A stretch of DNA of 64,000 bases from Flavobacteriales bacterium (GTDB lineage: Bacteria > Bacteroidota > Bacteroidia > Flavobacteriales > BACL11). Below the pieces are notes generated by a model. The model worked only from the letters and a program-made list of their open reading frames with translations. It did no database searches and was not told where the DNA came from. Numbering within the stretch: position 1 is the first letter of the stretch; each line of letters opens with the position of its first letter. The translations under genes and the position numbers were made by a program. Below are positions 1 through 8,030 of the stretch, one piece after another. The stretch covers positions 102,281 to 166,280 of the forward strand of contig PAHP01000006.1 in NCBI GenBank assembly GCA_002705205.1, given 5' to 3'.

Positions 1-1404
1 AGAGGAGGTCCTGGTTTCTGGAGCGTGTATTACAGCCTCATTTGTTAGATATCCTTTCATTTGTTTTCCAAAATGAATAAAACCTTCTTTTAATCTATCA
101 TTTATAAATTTTGGTAATACATCACTGATTCTTAGCGTTTCAGTTCCAGGAAAGTAAGATGTTTTAGGAATGTCATTAGATAATTTATTATTAGTAAAAT
201 CAACTAATCTTTGTGCTGGAACCTTTTGTGTACCTCCTGCTAATTTACAGCAATTTTGTTCAATTTCTTTTTGAAAATACATCCCTGCTAATGCTCCTTT
301 ATCTCTATATTTTTTAAAATCGTTTAACTTAAGCTCTACTACAATTCCTGAATTTGAGGTTTTATAATCTCTTCTTGATGGCGACCATCCATTAGTAACG
401 ACCTCACCAGGACTTGTTGCGCATGGAGCTATAATTCCTCCAGGACACATGCAAAATGAGTACACCCCTCTTCCATCTACTTGTTGTACAATAGAGTAGG
501 GTGCAGGAGGAAGGTATTCACCTCTCTTTTGACATTTATATTGTATTTGATCTATAAGCTCTTGAGTGTGTTCAACTCTTACCCCTATAGCAAATGCTTT
601 AGTTTGTATTTCTATTTCTTTTTTATATAATAATTCAAAGATATCTCTTCCTGAATGCCCAGTTGCTAAAATAACTTTTCCGGCATTAATAACATCTCCA
701 TTTTGTAAAACTACCCCATCAGTTTTTTTGTTTTTAATAATAATATCTATTACTCTAGAATTAAATATAACCTCACCTCCGTATTGAAGTATTGTTTCTC
801 TAATATTTTGAATAATCTTGGGTAGTTTATTGGTGCCTATATGGGGATGTGCATTTACTTTTATATTATGATTAGCTCCATGATTGATTAATATATCAAG
901 GATTCTATTTACATCACCTCTTTTTTTAGTTCTAGTATATAGTTTCCCATCTGAAAATGTTCCTGCGCCTCCCTCGCCAAAACAGTAATTTGAGTCTTCA
1001 TTTACAATATGTTCTTTAGTTATCTTTGCAAGATCAATTCTTCTTGATCTAACATCCTTTCCTCTTTCTAAGACTATTGGTTTCTTTCCATTTTCTATTA
1101 GCTTTAACGCAGCAAATAGTCCAGCAGGTCCAGCTCCGATAATAATAACCTCTTCTTCTGCATTAGTTACATCTTTATAATCAGGAATATACATCTTTCT
1201 CTCACTAAATTCCTCATTAATATATACATTCATTATAAGATTAATCTTTGTTATTCTTTGCCTAGAATCTATAGATTTTTTTAGAATCTCAATATGATTA
1301 ATCGAAGATGCTTTGGTATTTATCTTATCTGAAACAGCTTTTAACAGTAAATTAGGGTTTTCTGATTGGTTAGGTAATACTTGTATTTGGATATTTTTTA
1401 TCAT
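1..1404 (-). CDS. FAD-dependent dehydrogenase, COG2509-like (3' end cut by window edge)
   Basis: I translated this by hand from the ATG at 1404; it stays open for 468 codons to the window edge, so the C-terminus is missing. Residues 90-95 read GAGPAG, the dinucleotide-binding loop of a Rossmann fold, followed by an ERGKDVRSR stretch. A second hallmark, GEGGAGTFSDGKL, begins near residue 143. Together these mark the family of NAD(FAD)-utilizing dehydrogenases of about 520 residues, which have an N-terminal extension of about 80 residues before the FAD domain, as here. The substrate is not known for this family. A TAATTTTG box on the minus strand ends 5 nt before the start codon. The gene is divergent from the DUF4294 gene. 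Family assignment is confident; function is not. Confidence 0.85.
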   Translation of the reverse strand, partial: MIKNIQIQVLPNQSENPNLLLKAVSDKINTKASSINHIEILKKSIDSRQRITKINLIMNVYINEEFSERKMYIPDYKDVTNAEEEVIIIGAGPAGLFAALKLIENGKKPIVLERGKDVRSRRIDLAKITKEHIVNEDSNYCFGEGGAGTFSDGKLYTRTKKRGDVNRILDILINHGANHNIKVNAHPHIGTNKLPKIIQNIRETILQYGGEVIFNSRVIDIIIKNKKTDGVVLQNGDVINAGKVILATGHSGRDIFELLYKKEIEIQTKAFAIGVRVEHTQELIDQIQYKCQKRGEYLPPAPYSIVQQVDGRGVYSFCMCPGGIIAPCATSPGEVVTNGWSPSRRDYKTSNSGIVVELKLNDFKKYRDKGALAGMYFQKEIEQNCCKLAGGTQKVPAQRLVDFTNNKLSNDIPKTSYFPGTETLRISDVLPKFINDRLKEGFIHFGKQMKGYLTNEAVIHAPETRTSS

Positions 1405-1409
1405 TAGTA

Positions 1410-1417
1410 CAAAATTA
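1410..1417 (-). promoter_or_regulatory. -7 promoter box TAATTTTG
   Basis: The minus strand reads TAATTTTG, matching the Bacteroidetes -7 consensus TAnnTTTG. It ends 5 nt before the ATG at 1404. I see no clear TTG -33 element at the usual 17-23 nt spacing. Confidence 0.45.
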
Positions 1418-1448
1418 CATAATACAATCTATTGTATCGTAATCTGAT

Positions 1449-1456
1449 TATATTTG
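1449..1456 (+). promoter_or_regulatory. -7 promoter box TATATTTG
   Basis: TATATTTG fits TAnnTTTG and ends 4 nt before the ATG at 1461. A TTG at 1432-1434 lies 14 nt upstream, slightly closer than the usual -33 spacing. The mRNA would have almost no leader. Confidence 0.45.
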
Positions 1457-1460
1457 TTGC

Positions 1461-2045
1461 ATGAGATTTTTTATTCTTTTTGCTTTTATTTTACTATTTA
1501 ATCAGTCTTTTTGTCAAGATCAACAATTCAATGTAATAGATTTTCAAGTAATTGATGGTGATACAATATTTGTTTCTAATGTTCCTGAGATAGAGGTCTT
1601 GTCATTTAAGAATCAAAAAGAGCTATCGAGATATTATATATTAAAAAGGAGAGTTTTGAAAGTTTATCCCTATGCCTTAGCAGCAAAAGAAAAATTAGAA
1701 GAAATAAGAAATGAACTCGATTCAATTCCAAAGAGAAGACAAAAGAAACGATATACAAAAGAGGTTGCTAAATGGGTAAAAGAAGAATATACAGAAAGAT
1801 TAAAGAATCTTACTATGAGTGAAGGAAAGATATTGGTGAAATTAATTTACAGAGAAACAAGAACTACTTCATATGAAATTCTAAAATCATACAGAGGAAG
1901 ATTTAATGCGTTTTTTTGGCAAACAATGGCAAAGCTTTGGGATAATAACTTAAAAACTGAATATAATCCTTTAAACATAAGAGAGGATATGCTTATTGAA
2001 CACATTCTAATACAAGAAGAAATAGAAGCAGCTTTAGAAGAATAA
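1461..2045 (+). CDS. DUF4294 domain-containing exported protein
   Basis: The 194-residue protein starts with a short hydrophobic signal peptide (about residues 1-18, ending FCQ before DQQF). The rest matches the pattern I know for DUF4294, a family largely restricted to Bacteroidetes: a GDTIF stretch, a YYILKRRVLKVYPYA segment near residue 57, a basic/acidic helical region, and a later RETRTTSYEILKSYRG segment near residue 131. It is probably periplasmic. Its function is unknown. It is a single gene, divergent from the FAD dehydrogenase and convergent with the acyl-CoA dehydrogenase that follows. Confidence 0.8.
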   Translation: MRFFILFAFILLFNQSFCQDQQFNVIDFQVIDGDTIFVSNVPEIEVLSFKNQKELSRYYILKRRVLKVYPYALAAKEKLEEIRNELDSIPKRRQKKRYTKEVAKWVKEEYTERLKNLTMSEGKILVKLIYRETRTTSYEILKSYRGRFNAFFWQTMAKLWDNNLKTEYNPLNIREDMLIEHILIQEEIEAALEE

Positions 2046-2073
2046 AGAGAAAAACATTTCCTTTAATTATTTT

Positions 2074-2961
2074 CTATACAAATTGTGCTGATACTTTTTT
2101 ATTTCTGACCCCTTCTGAGTAATCATAAAATCCTGCTCCTGATTTTATACCTAAGTGTCCATTTTTTACCATATCAATTAATAATGGACATGGGGTATAC
2201 TTTTCACCACCAAACCCATCATGCATTACTTCTAGAATAGATAAACATACGTCTAATCCAATAAAATCTGCCAAATGTAATGGGCCCATTGGGTGTGACA
2301 TACCTAGAATCATTACAGTATCAATACCTTCAACAGAGGATATCTTTTCATTTAAAGTGTAAATAGCTTCATTAATCATTGGCATTAGTATACGATTTGC
2401 TACAAATCCAGGAGCATCATTTACTTCAACAGGTATCTTGTTTAAAGATTTGCTTAAACTCATTATAGAGTTAGTTACTTGATCTGATGTTTGTTTTCCT
2501 CGTATTACTTCTACAAGCTTCATAAGTGGTACTGGATTCATGAAGTGCATTCCAATTATTTTTTCCGCTCTATTAGTTACTGAAGCAATTTCAGTAATTG
2601 AGATAGATGAAGTATTTGAAGCTAAGATGGTGTTTAGATCGCAGATTTGATCTAATTGTTGAAATATCTTTAACTTTAAATCTTTATTCTCGGTTGCAGC
2701 TTCTACCACCAAATCAGCTCCGTCCACACCTGATTCTAGATCAGTATATGTAGATATATTAGCTAAAGTATTTGATTTCTGACTCTCAGTAATTTTTTCT
2801 TTTTTAACCATTCTTTCAAGATTTTTTTCAATGGTTTTTAAGGCCTTTTCAAGCGCTTCACTTGAGATGTCAACTAGCTTAACGTTAAAATTTTTCTGAG
2901 CAAATGTATGAGCGATTCCATTTCCCATTGTTCCTGCACCAATTACTGTAATATTCTTCAT
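2074..2961 (-). CDS. 3-hydroxybutyryl-CoA / 3-hydroxyacyl-CoA dehydrogenase
   Basis: The protein catalyses NAD(P)-dependent interconversion of 3-hydroxyacyl-CoA and 3-ketoacyl-CoA in the cytoplasm, serving fatty-acid or C4 metabolism. Residues 8-13 are GAGTMG, the nucleotide-binding glycine loop. The active-site segment HFMNPVPLMKLVEVIRG is present around residue 143, and NDAPGFVANRILMPMINEA opens the C-terminal dimerisation domain. At 295 residues it matches the stand-alone enzyme rather than the FadB/FadJ fusion. It lies 29 bp after the M43 protease on the same strand, so the two may be cotranscribed by read-through, but I see no functional link. Specificity for C4 or longer substrates cannot be told from sequence alone. 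Confidence 0.93.
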   Translation of the reverse strand: MKNITVIGAGTMGNGIAHTFAQKNFNVKLVDISSEALEKALKTIEKNLERMVKKEKITESQKSNTLANISTYTDLESGVDGADLVVEAATENKDLKLKIFQQLDQICDLNTILASNTSSISITEIASVTNRAEKIIGMHFMNPVPLMKLVEVIRGKQTSDQVTNSIMSLSKSLNKIPVEVNDAPGFVANRILMPMINEAIYTLNEKISSVEGIDTVMILGMSHPMGPLHLADFIGLDVCLSILEVMHDGFGGEKYTPCPLLIDMVKNGHLGIKSGAGFYDYSEGVRNKKVSAQFV

Positions 2962-2990
2962 TTTCTTTGTATTTAGTTTCTTTATATCTA

Positions 2991-4949
2991 TTATTTCTTT
3001 ATAAGACGGATACTCGTATTATTTACTTTTATAACATATACTCCTTTAGATAAAGAGTCTATATTAATTTCATTCTCAGACGTCTCCAAAACTTTCTTTC
3101 CTAGCATATTGTAAATCTCTTTTTTACCAGTATAATTTATAGTAATACTTTTGTCAGCAGGGTTAGGATATACTAGAATAGTATTTTGCATGTCCTCATG
3201 TATAGAATTGGTGATATTTGCGCTAATATTAATATTGTCAATAAATAGATTATTTTCGTATTGATTCACATTCCTAAATTTAATAATTACACCATCTATA
3301 TTTATATAATTATTTAAATTAATAGACACAGAATTCCAATCATTATTACCACTAGGGAACCATTCAAATCCATTAAATATCGGTGTTGTGGTTACTAAAT
3401 TAGCTCCAGCTTTTTCCCACACCTTCTCCCAACTTAATCCGCAATCAGAAGACACTAGAATAATTAATGTGTCAGACCAGTTTTGTGCCAAACTAGGATC
3501 TGTCCATAGCGAATAAGCATAATCAAAACTTAAGTCAATATTGCTTGCATTAGAGAAATTTAATGTCGGTGAATTAAGATCATCATACTCTCCATTAGCT
3601 GAGTATATTGAGTTTTCAATAGATATACAGCCGCTACTGTTGTAACCATAATTTGAATTAACTTCCCATGTTTGATCACCATCAGGATTATCAATAGACC
3701 AATTATTTGGAAGCGTTGTATTTTGGAATCCTTCAGTTATAGGAGGAGTGTCTCCAGCACAACCACAAACTGCTAAACACGCATTATAACTGCTGTAAGA
3801 ACCATTTCCTGTACCTGGATCGACACAATTGCCTTGATTGTCACAATCCCATGAACTTGCAACAATACCGTTACAATTAACAGAAACAGTTGAGTTCTTT
3901 AACTCAACTCTTCCTCCTTGCCATGTTGAAGCATTTAATGTGCCTAGCATTACATCTACCTGTCCCTGAGAAAACATCCATTGATCGCTTGAATATGACA
4001 TATAATTCTCATCCATATCTAATACATTGCTTGTAAATATATTTGAATAAGATAGATCATTACATGTGTTGTTATTTGTAAAAGCATTAACACTACCAAA
4101 ATAAATATCTTCTGTTGCAGGAGTGTCATCTACATCTCCCCAACTATATATACTAGAGAGGTCATTATCACAACAGCCTGAACTTTCACAAAATGTGTGA
4201 CTTAAACCTAAATAATGTCCAACTTCGTGTGTAGTTGTTCTGCCATCACTAAAATTACTAGAGCTACCGACAGTACCAAAATATCTGTAATCTACAACAA
4301 TTCCATCTTTCCAAGATTGATTGCCAGCCTGTAAGCCAGGAAGATAAGCATAACCAAGTGTTTGTCCGCCTCCTGAAGATCCAATTTTGCAAATCCAGAT
4401 ATTAAGATACCTTAATGGATCCCAATTATCAATCCCTCCAGTAGATGCTTGTTTCATATCATTAGATTGCGTGTCATAATCCCAATCTGAATTAGAAGTA
4501 GGAGTTCTAGTTATTCCTGTTGTTGGATTTCCAGATGGATCAATACTTGCTAGGCAAAATTGAATCTGTGGGTTTCCTACATTATTAATAAATGTATTTC
4601 TTGGAGGGTTAGGGAACTCTGGGTTTGTTTGACTGTAATCTTGATTTAATATTAATAATTGATCTTCTATTTGAGCATCTGGTATATTTGTATTTGAACC
4701 TATTGCATCTTGTGTTCTATGAACAACATGAATTACTACTGGGATTGTAATTACAGGTTGATTTTTATTGTCTATAAACTGATTGTTTTTATTGTAGTTA
4801 TAAAGATTCTGTCTATTTAATTCATAATCTAGATTATTTTTTAACTCATTTTTTATTAGATCAGTTGTCATGCATTTTTTTGTGTTTGTTTGGCAATAGA
4901 TAAGATTGCTTAAAAAAAGCGATATTGAAATGATTAAGATTTTTTTCAT
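2991..4949 (-). CDS. Secreted M43 (pappalysin-like) zinc metalloprotease with T9SS type A sorting domain
   Basis: A signal peptide covers about residues 1-20 (ending LIYCQ). A propeptide-like region follows, then the catalytic domain with the zinc site HEVGHYLGLSH at residues 241-251 and the downstream Met-turn in ENYMSYSS (Met near 317), the layout of the pappalysin clan. A cysteine-rich linker (about 355-400) leads to a beta-sandwich region with repeated asparagine- and serine-rich strands (about 400-585). The last 62 residues are a classical type A sorting domain: VYPNP near 593, then IYNMLGKKV, then SKGVYVIKV and a basic end. The protein should be exported by Sec, moved over the outer membrane by T9SS and attached to the surface or released. 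Its likely role is extracellular protein breakdown. Confidence 0.92.
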   Translation of the reverse strand: MKKILIISISLFLSNLIYCQTNTKKCMTTDLIKNELKNNLDYELNRQNLYNYNKNNQFIDNKNQPVITIPVVIHVVHRTQDAIGSNTNIPDAQIEDQLLILNQDYSQTNPEFPNPPRNTFINNVGNPQIQFCLASIDPSGNPTTGITRTPTSNSDWDYDTQSNDMKQASTGGIDNWDPLRYLNIWICKIGSSGGGQTLGYAYLPGLQAGNQSWKDGIVVDYRYFGTVGSSSNFSDGRTTTHEVGHYLGLSHTFCESSGCCDNDLSSIYSWGDVDDTPATEDIYFGSVNAFTNNNTCNDLSYSNIFTSNVLDMDENYMSYSSDQWMFSQGQVDVMLGTLNASTWQGGRVELKNSTVSVNCNGIVASSWDCDNQGNCVDPGTGNGSYSSYNACLAVCGCAGDTPPITEGFQNTTLPNNWSIDNPDGDQTWEVNSNYGYNSSGCISIENSIYSANGEYDDLNSPTLNFSNASNIDLSFDYAYSLWTDPSLAQNWSDTLIILVSSDCGLSWEKVWEKAGANLVTTTPIFNGFEWFPSGNNDWNSVSINLNNYINIDGVIIKFRNVNQYENNLFIDNINISANITNSIHEDMQNTILVYPNPADKSITINYTGKKEIYNMLGKKVLETSENEINIDSLSKGVYVIKVNNTSIRLIKK

Positions 4950-4972
4950 TGTAAATGTTTAATAATTTGTTG

Positions 4973-5785
4973 TTATAAAAATACGACTTTAAGGTTATCA
5001 AGATAGATCTTCTTTGTTTCAAGTGTAGATCCTTTATTAGCGCCTATGAATACTTTAAATGACTCTGCTCCTATTCCTTCAGATATTGTTTGAGTAAGGT
5101 CTATATAAATTTTATTCCATTCTGCTTGAGGGTATATTAATTGTAATTCTTTTTTAACAACCCCTCCAGGAAAATTTATATATACGCCAATTAGGAAGTC
5201 TGTATCGCACTTATAGTCAAGTTCTAAATAAACATCAGCACCTTGCTGAGGAAGATTCTCTAATTTATTTGTAGTTATTTCAGATAAAAATACTGAATCA
5301 ACAAGATTTATTGTGCCGTAATTACCATCAATAGAGTTGAAATTTTCAATGGAGAATGTTGAGCTGTCAGTTTCTAAACTTAATCCAGAGCCATCAAAAT
5401 CTTCAATAAAAATAGAATCATTACTGTAAAGGGATTCTACTGACGGGTTAACTTCAATAGTTGTTCTCGATTCAAAATTATATTCATCAATAATATATGA
5501 TGTGTAAAAAGGGTATGCAATTCTACTACTTGCAATTCCATTTTTCTTAATTCCTGCCTTTACTCTTAACTTATGTGTTCCTGAAGATAAAATTGGAAAA
5601 TGTGCTGGTAATTCATAAACTCCTTGTAAATTATCATCAATATAAATCCAAGCATCAGTAATGTTGTACGTTTCGGTTGAATCTAGATAAATATTTTTAA
5701 TACTAATATAAGATGGCTTATTAATATCGCGTTTTTCACATGAAAACAGTATTAAAAGAATTAGTAAGCTTAGTATTTTATTCAT
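4973..5785 (-). CDS. Putative lipoprotein of unknown function
   Basis: I place the start at the ATG at 5785 rather than an upstream one at 5812, because it gives a clean lipoprotein signal: MNK, a hydrophobic run of I and L, then FSC with the lipid-bearing cysteine at residue 16. The 270-residue protein continues with beta-rich sequence; about residues 20-105 resemble an Ig-like domain, and about 130-270 look like a carbohydrate-binding jelly roll, judged only by alternating hydrophobic strands. The end, KKIYLDNLKVVFL, is typical of such jelly rolls. The gene sits 23 bp upstream of the M43 protease on the same strand and could be cotranscribed. I do not recognise a named family. Confidence 0.65.
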   Translation of the reverse strand: MNKILSLLILLILFSCEKRDINKPSYISIKNIYLDSTETYNITDAWIYIDDNLQGVYELPAHFPILSSGTHKLRVKAGIKKNGIASSRIAYPFYTSYIIDEYNFESRTTIEVNPSVESLYSNDSIFIEDFDGSGLSLETDSSTFSIENFNSIDGNYGTINLVDSVFLSEITTNKLENLPQQGADVYLELDYKCDTDFLIGVYINFPGGVVKKELQLIYPQAEWNKIYIDLTQTISEGIGAESFKVFIGANKGSTLETKKIYLDNLKVVFL

Positions 5786-5904
5786 ATTAACAATATAGTG
5801 TGTAATTAACAATACTTAATAATGTAAAGAAAACCATTTTATTGTCTTATTTTGTATTGTAAACTTGTTACAAAAATAGTTAAAAGATTTATAAAAGATA
5901 AGTA

Positions 5905-6555
5905 ATGTTAGATAGTTTTAGGCACCAAGGTATGCGAAAGCAATTAGTTGATCATCTGAAAGAGAAAGGAATTAAAGATCAAAATGTTTTAGGTGCAATT
6001 AATACAATACCTAGACATCAGTTTTTAGATACAGCATTTGTAAATTTTGCTTATCAAGACAAAGCTTTTCCAATTGGATCAGGACAGACGATTTCACAGC
6101 CATTCACAGTTGCCTTCCAGTCTCAACTGTTAGATTTAAAGCCAAATGAAAAAGTACTTGAAGTTGGCACAGGTTCTGGATACCAAGCTGCTGTACTCTC
6201 TTTGTTAGATGCAGAGGTGTTTACTATTGAGCGTCAAAGAGATTTATTTCTAAAAACAAAGGAATTTCTACCCAAGTTAGGCTATAACTGTATGTTTATA
6301 TATGGAGATGGATATAAAGGATTACCTAAGTTTGCTCCTTTTGATAAGATTATAATTACTTGTGGAGCTCCTTTTATTCCTGAGGACTTACTAGCTCAGT
6401 TAAAAGTAGGAGGGAAGATGGTGGCTCCTATTGGGGATGGCAACACACAATTAATGCATTTGATTGAGAAAATATCAGAGAAAGAAAATAAAATAACAAC
6501 TCATGGGAACTTTTCTTTTGTACCTATGCTAAATGATAAAAGCAATGGAAACTAA
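5905..6555 (+). CDS. pcm: Protein-L-isoaspartate O-methyltransferase
   Basis: This cytoplasmic repair enzyme uses S-adenosylmethionine to methylate isoaspartyl residues in damaged proteins. Residues 61-66 (QTISQP) are the family's substrate-binding signature, and residues 86-94 (EVGTGSGYQ) are the SAM-binding motif I; the later VGGKMVAPIG segment is also typical. The length, 216 residues, is normal. The PhnA-like gene begins inside its last codons, so the two are translationally coupled. Confidence 0.95.
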   Translation: MLDSFRHQGMRKQLVDHLKEKGIKDQNVLGAINTIPRHQFLDTAFVNFAYQDKAFPIGSGQTISQPFTVAFQSQLLDLKPNEKVLEVGTGSGYQAAVLSLLDAEVFTIERQRDLFLKTKEFLPKLGYNCMFIYGDGYKGLPKFAPFDKIIITCGAPFIPEDLLAQLKVGGKMVAPIGDGNTQLMHLIEKISEKENKITTHGNFSFVPMLNDKSNGN

Positions 6556-6754
6556 AGATTCAGTAGGAAACTTGCTCAATGATGGAGATACAGTAATTAT
6601 CTCGAAAACCTTAAAAGTAAAAGGAATGTCAAAGACTCTTAAAAGAGGAGAGAAAATTAAAAATATACGAACGATAGGGGATCCTCAAAATATTGAGTGT
6701 AGAATTGGTAAGAATCAATTAGTAATAAAAACTCAATTTATTAAGAAGGCGTAA
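6545..6754 (+). CDS. PhnA-domain (alkylphosphonate utilisation-like) small protein
   Basis: This 69-residue protein corresponds to the C-terminal PhnA domain (KDSVGNLLNDGDTV then SKTLKVKG and RGEKIKNIRT). Many homologues carry an extra N-terminal zinc ribbon, which is absent here. I chose the ATG at 6545, giving METKDSVG, over one 12 nt upstream; both lie inside the 3' end of pcm. Despite the family name, a role in phosphonate use is not established for such stand-alone domains, and no phn genes are nearby. Confidence 0.8.
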   Translation: METKDSVGNLLNDGDTVIISKTLKVKGMSKTLKRGEKIKNIRTIGDPQNIECRIGKNQLVIKTQFIKKA

Positions 6755-6810
6755 GATGTAAAATGCATTTTTAAAAGTTTCATTTTTTTTTAGTATAATT
6801 GCACTTTATT

Positions 6811-7056
6811 ATGAAGAAATTACTATTATTTTTTGCTATAGCCTTTGTTTTTTCTGCTTGCAATAAATGTAAGGAATGCACAGATGGAGATCCATGGACT
6901 GTTGGAGGATATTCTGGTATTAGTGAGCAAGAAACATATGGAGACCAAATAACCGAAGTATGTAGTGATAACTTTGAATCTAAGAAAGATTTTAATGATT
7001 TTATAGATAGCTTGGAAGATGATGGTTATGATTGTAAAAGTGATTTCTGGAACTAA
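6811..7056 (+). CDS. Small lipoprotein, copy 1 of a tandem pair
   Basis: The start at 6811 gives a standard lipoprotein signal, with the lipid-modified cysteine at residue 17 (FVFSAC). A CNKCKEC cluster follows at once, and the C-terminal half (CSDNFESKKDFNDFIDSLED then YDCKSDFWN) is nearly identical to the next gene. Mature size is about 65 residues with several cysteines, so disulfides are likely in the periplasm. No family is recognised. The copy differs from its neighbour in the middle (about residues 24-48). Confidence 0.72.
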   Translation: MKKLLLFFAIAFVFSACNKCKECTDGDPWTVGGYSGISEQETYGDQITEVCSDNFESKKDFNDFIDSLEDDGYDCKSDFWN

Positions 7057-7066
7057 AATTAAAAAA

Positions 7067-7309
7067 ATGAAAAAAATATTATTATTTTCGGCAGTAGTAC
7101 TTATGTTTTCTGCTTGTAATAAATGCAAGGAATGTACACATGATACTATGGAGTATCAATCTTATGATGAGAATGGGAATTACGATTCATTTGGTAACTA
7201 TATAGAGGAGGTTTGCAGTGACAACTTTGAATCTAAAAAAGATTTTAATGATTATATAGATGCAATGGAAGATAATAATTATGATTGTAAAAGTGATTTC
7301 TGGAATTAA
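7067..7309 (+). CDS. Small lipoprotein, copy 2 of a tandem pair
   Basis: This gene starts 10 bp after copy 1 with MKKILLFSAVVL and a lipobox cysteine at residue 17. The CNKCKEC cluster and the C-terminal region (CSDNFESKKDFNDYIDAMED then YDCKSDFWN) repeat copy 1 almost exactly, including at the DNA level, while the middle has diverged to a tyrosine- and asparagine-rich loop. A longer reading frame begins at 7019 but would overlap copy 1 and destroy the signal peptide, so I rejected it. Function unknown. Confidence 0.72.
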   Translation: MKKILLFSAVVLMFSACNKCKECTHDTMEYQSYDENGNYDSFGNYIEEVCSDNFESKKDFNDYIDAMEDNNYDCKSDFWN

Positions 7310-7324
7310 AAATATTAAAACAAA

Positions 7325-7349
7325 TACTAACTTAATTATACTAACTTAA
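7325..7349 (+). repeat. Two 11-bp direct repeats upstream of the lipoprotein gene
   Basis: The sequence TACTAACTTAA occurs at 7325-7335 and again at 7339-7349, a 14-bp period, ending 12 bp before the ATG at 7362. Its position suggests a regulatory or leader element, but no protein binding can be inferred. Confidence 0.4.
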
Positions 7350-7361
7350 AACAAAAACGAT

Positions 7362-7976
7362 ATGAAAAAAATGTACCCATTATTAGCAATATTTGTTGTA
7401 GCAGCTGTTCTATCTAGCTGTACTTCAACTAATAAAGCTGCAGCAGGAGCTCCAATTGATTTGCCAGGAGATATTTCTCACCAAACTTTAGAGGCTGATA
7501 TAACTGTTGATGACACAAAAAAGATTAAAGGTTCTTCTTCTTCTACATGGTTCCTTATGTTTAGAATTGAAGGAGACAGTGAATATGCTGATGGAGTTGA
7601 CTATGGAGCATATGGAAATGTTTCTGCTAAGTCAAGCCCAATATCTTGGCTTTGGAACGCAATAAATCCTTTTTCAATACTTAGCAATGTATTGACAGGA
7701 GATGCAGCAGGTAAAGTTAAATCTTCAGCAGCTTATGATGCTTTAAATGGAACTGATGCTGATTTTATTGCTCACCCAAGATATGTTTATACGGAAAGAA
7801 ACTGGTTTATTATTAAGCAGTACGAGGCTACTGTTGAGGGTTACCCAGGTTACTATTCAAACATTAGAAGTTATGACCCGGTACAAAGAAAATTAGATCA
7901 AAATCTTGAGAATGCTGTAAATAAAAAGATTATAAAAAAGCTAGGAATTGGAGCTGGTCATGTTCATGAGCATTAA
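7362..7976 (+). CDS. Putative lipoprotein, possibly TRL/DUF6567-like
   Basis: A lipoprotein signal ends with SSC, the cysteine at residue 20. The mature part has a KGSSSSTWFL strand, an AAYDALNGTDADFIAHPRY segment near residue 125, and YEATVEGYPG near residue 155. This arrangement resembles the TRL/DUF6567 group of small Bacteroidetes lipoproteins, but I make that match from memory of the pattern only. The C-terminus ends in a short histidine cluster (GHVHEH). A strong terminator follows at 8002. It is probably anchored in a periplasm-facing membrane leaflet. Confidence 0.65.
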   Translation: MKKMYPLLAIFVVAAVLSSCTSTNKAAAGAPIDLPGDISHQTLEADITVDDTKKIKGSSSSTWFLMFRIEGDSEYADGVDYGAYGNVSAKSSPISWLWNAINPFSILSNVLTGDAAGKVKSSAAYDALNGTDADFIAHPRYVYTERNWFIIKQYEATVEGYPGYYSNIRSYDPVQRKLDQNLENAVNKKIIKKLGIGAGHVHEH

Positions 7977-8001
7977 AATATTTTTACAATATTAATTTTA
8001 T

Positions 8002-8030
8002 AAAAAAGGGGCCATTAGGCTCCTTTTTTT
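8002..8030. terminator. Bidirectional rho-independent terminator
   Basis: A 12-bp stem (AAAAAAGGGGCC paired with GGCTCCTTTTTT, one G-T pair) with an ATTA loop lies between two convergent genes. It has A and T runs on both sides, so it can end transcripts from both strands. It overlaps the last codon of the aminotransferase. Confidence 0.85.

Noticed and set aside
5857..5873. Small inverted repeat TTGTAA/TTACAA upstream of pcm
   Set aside because: Six AT-rich base pairs with a 5-nt loop are expected by chance in this DNA, and nothing else supports an operator.
6826..7128. A 100-codon open frame on the minus strand over the small lipoproteins
   Set aside because: The two plus-strand lipoprotein genes have matching signal peptides and are duplicated as a unit; the antisense frame is a by-product.
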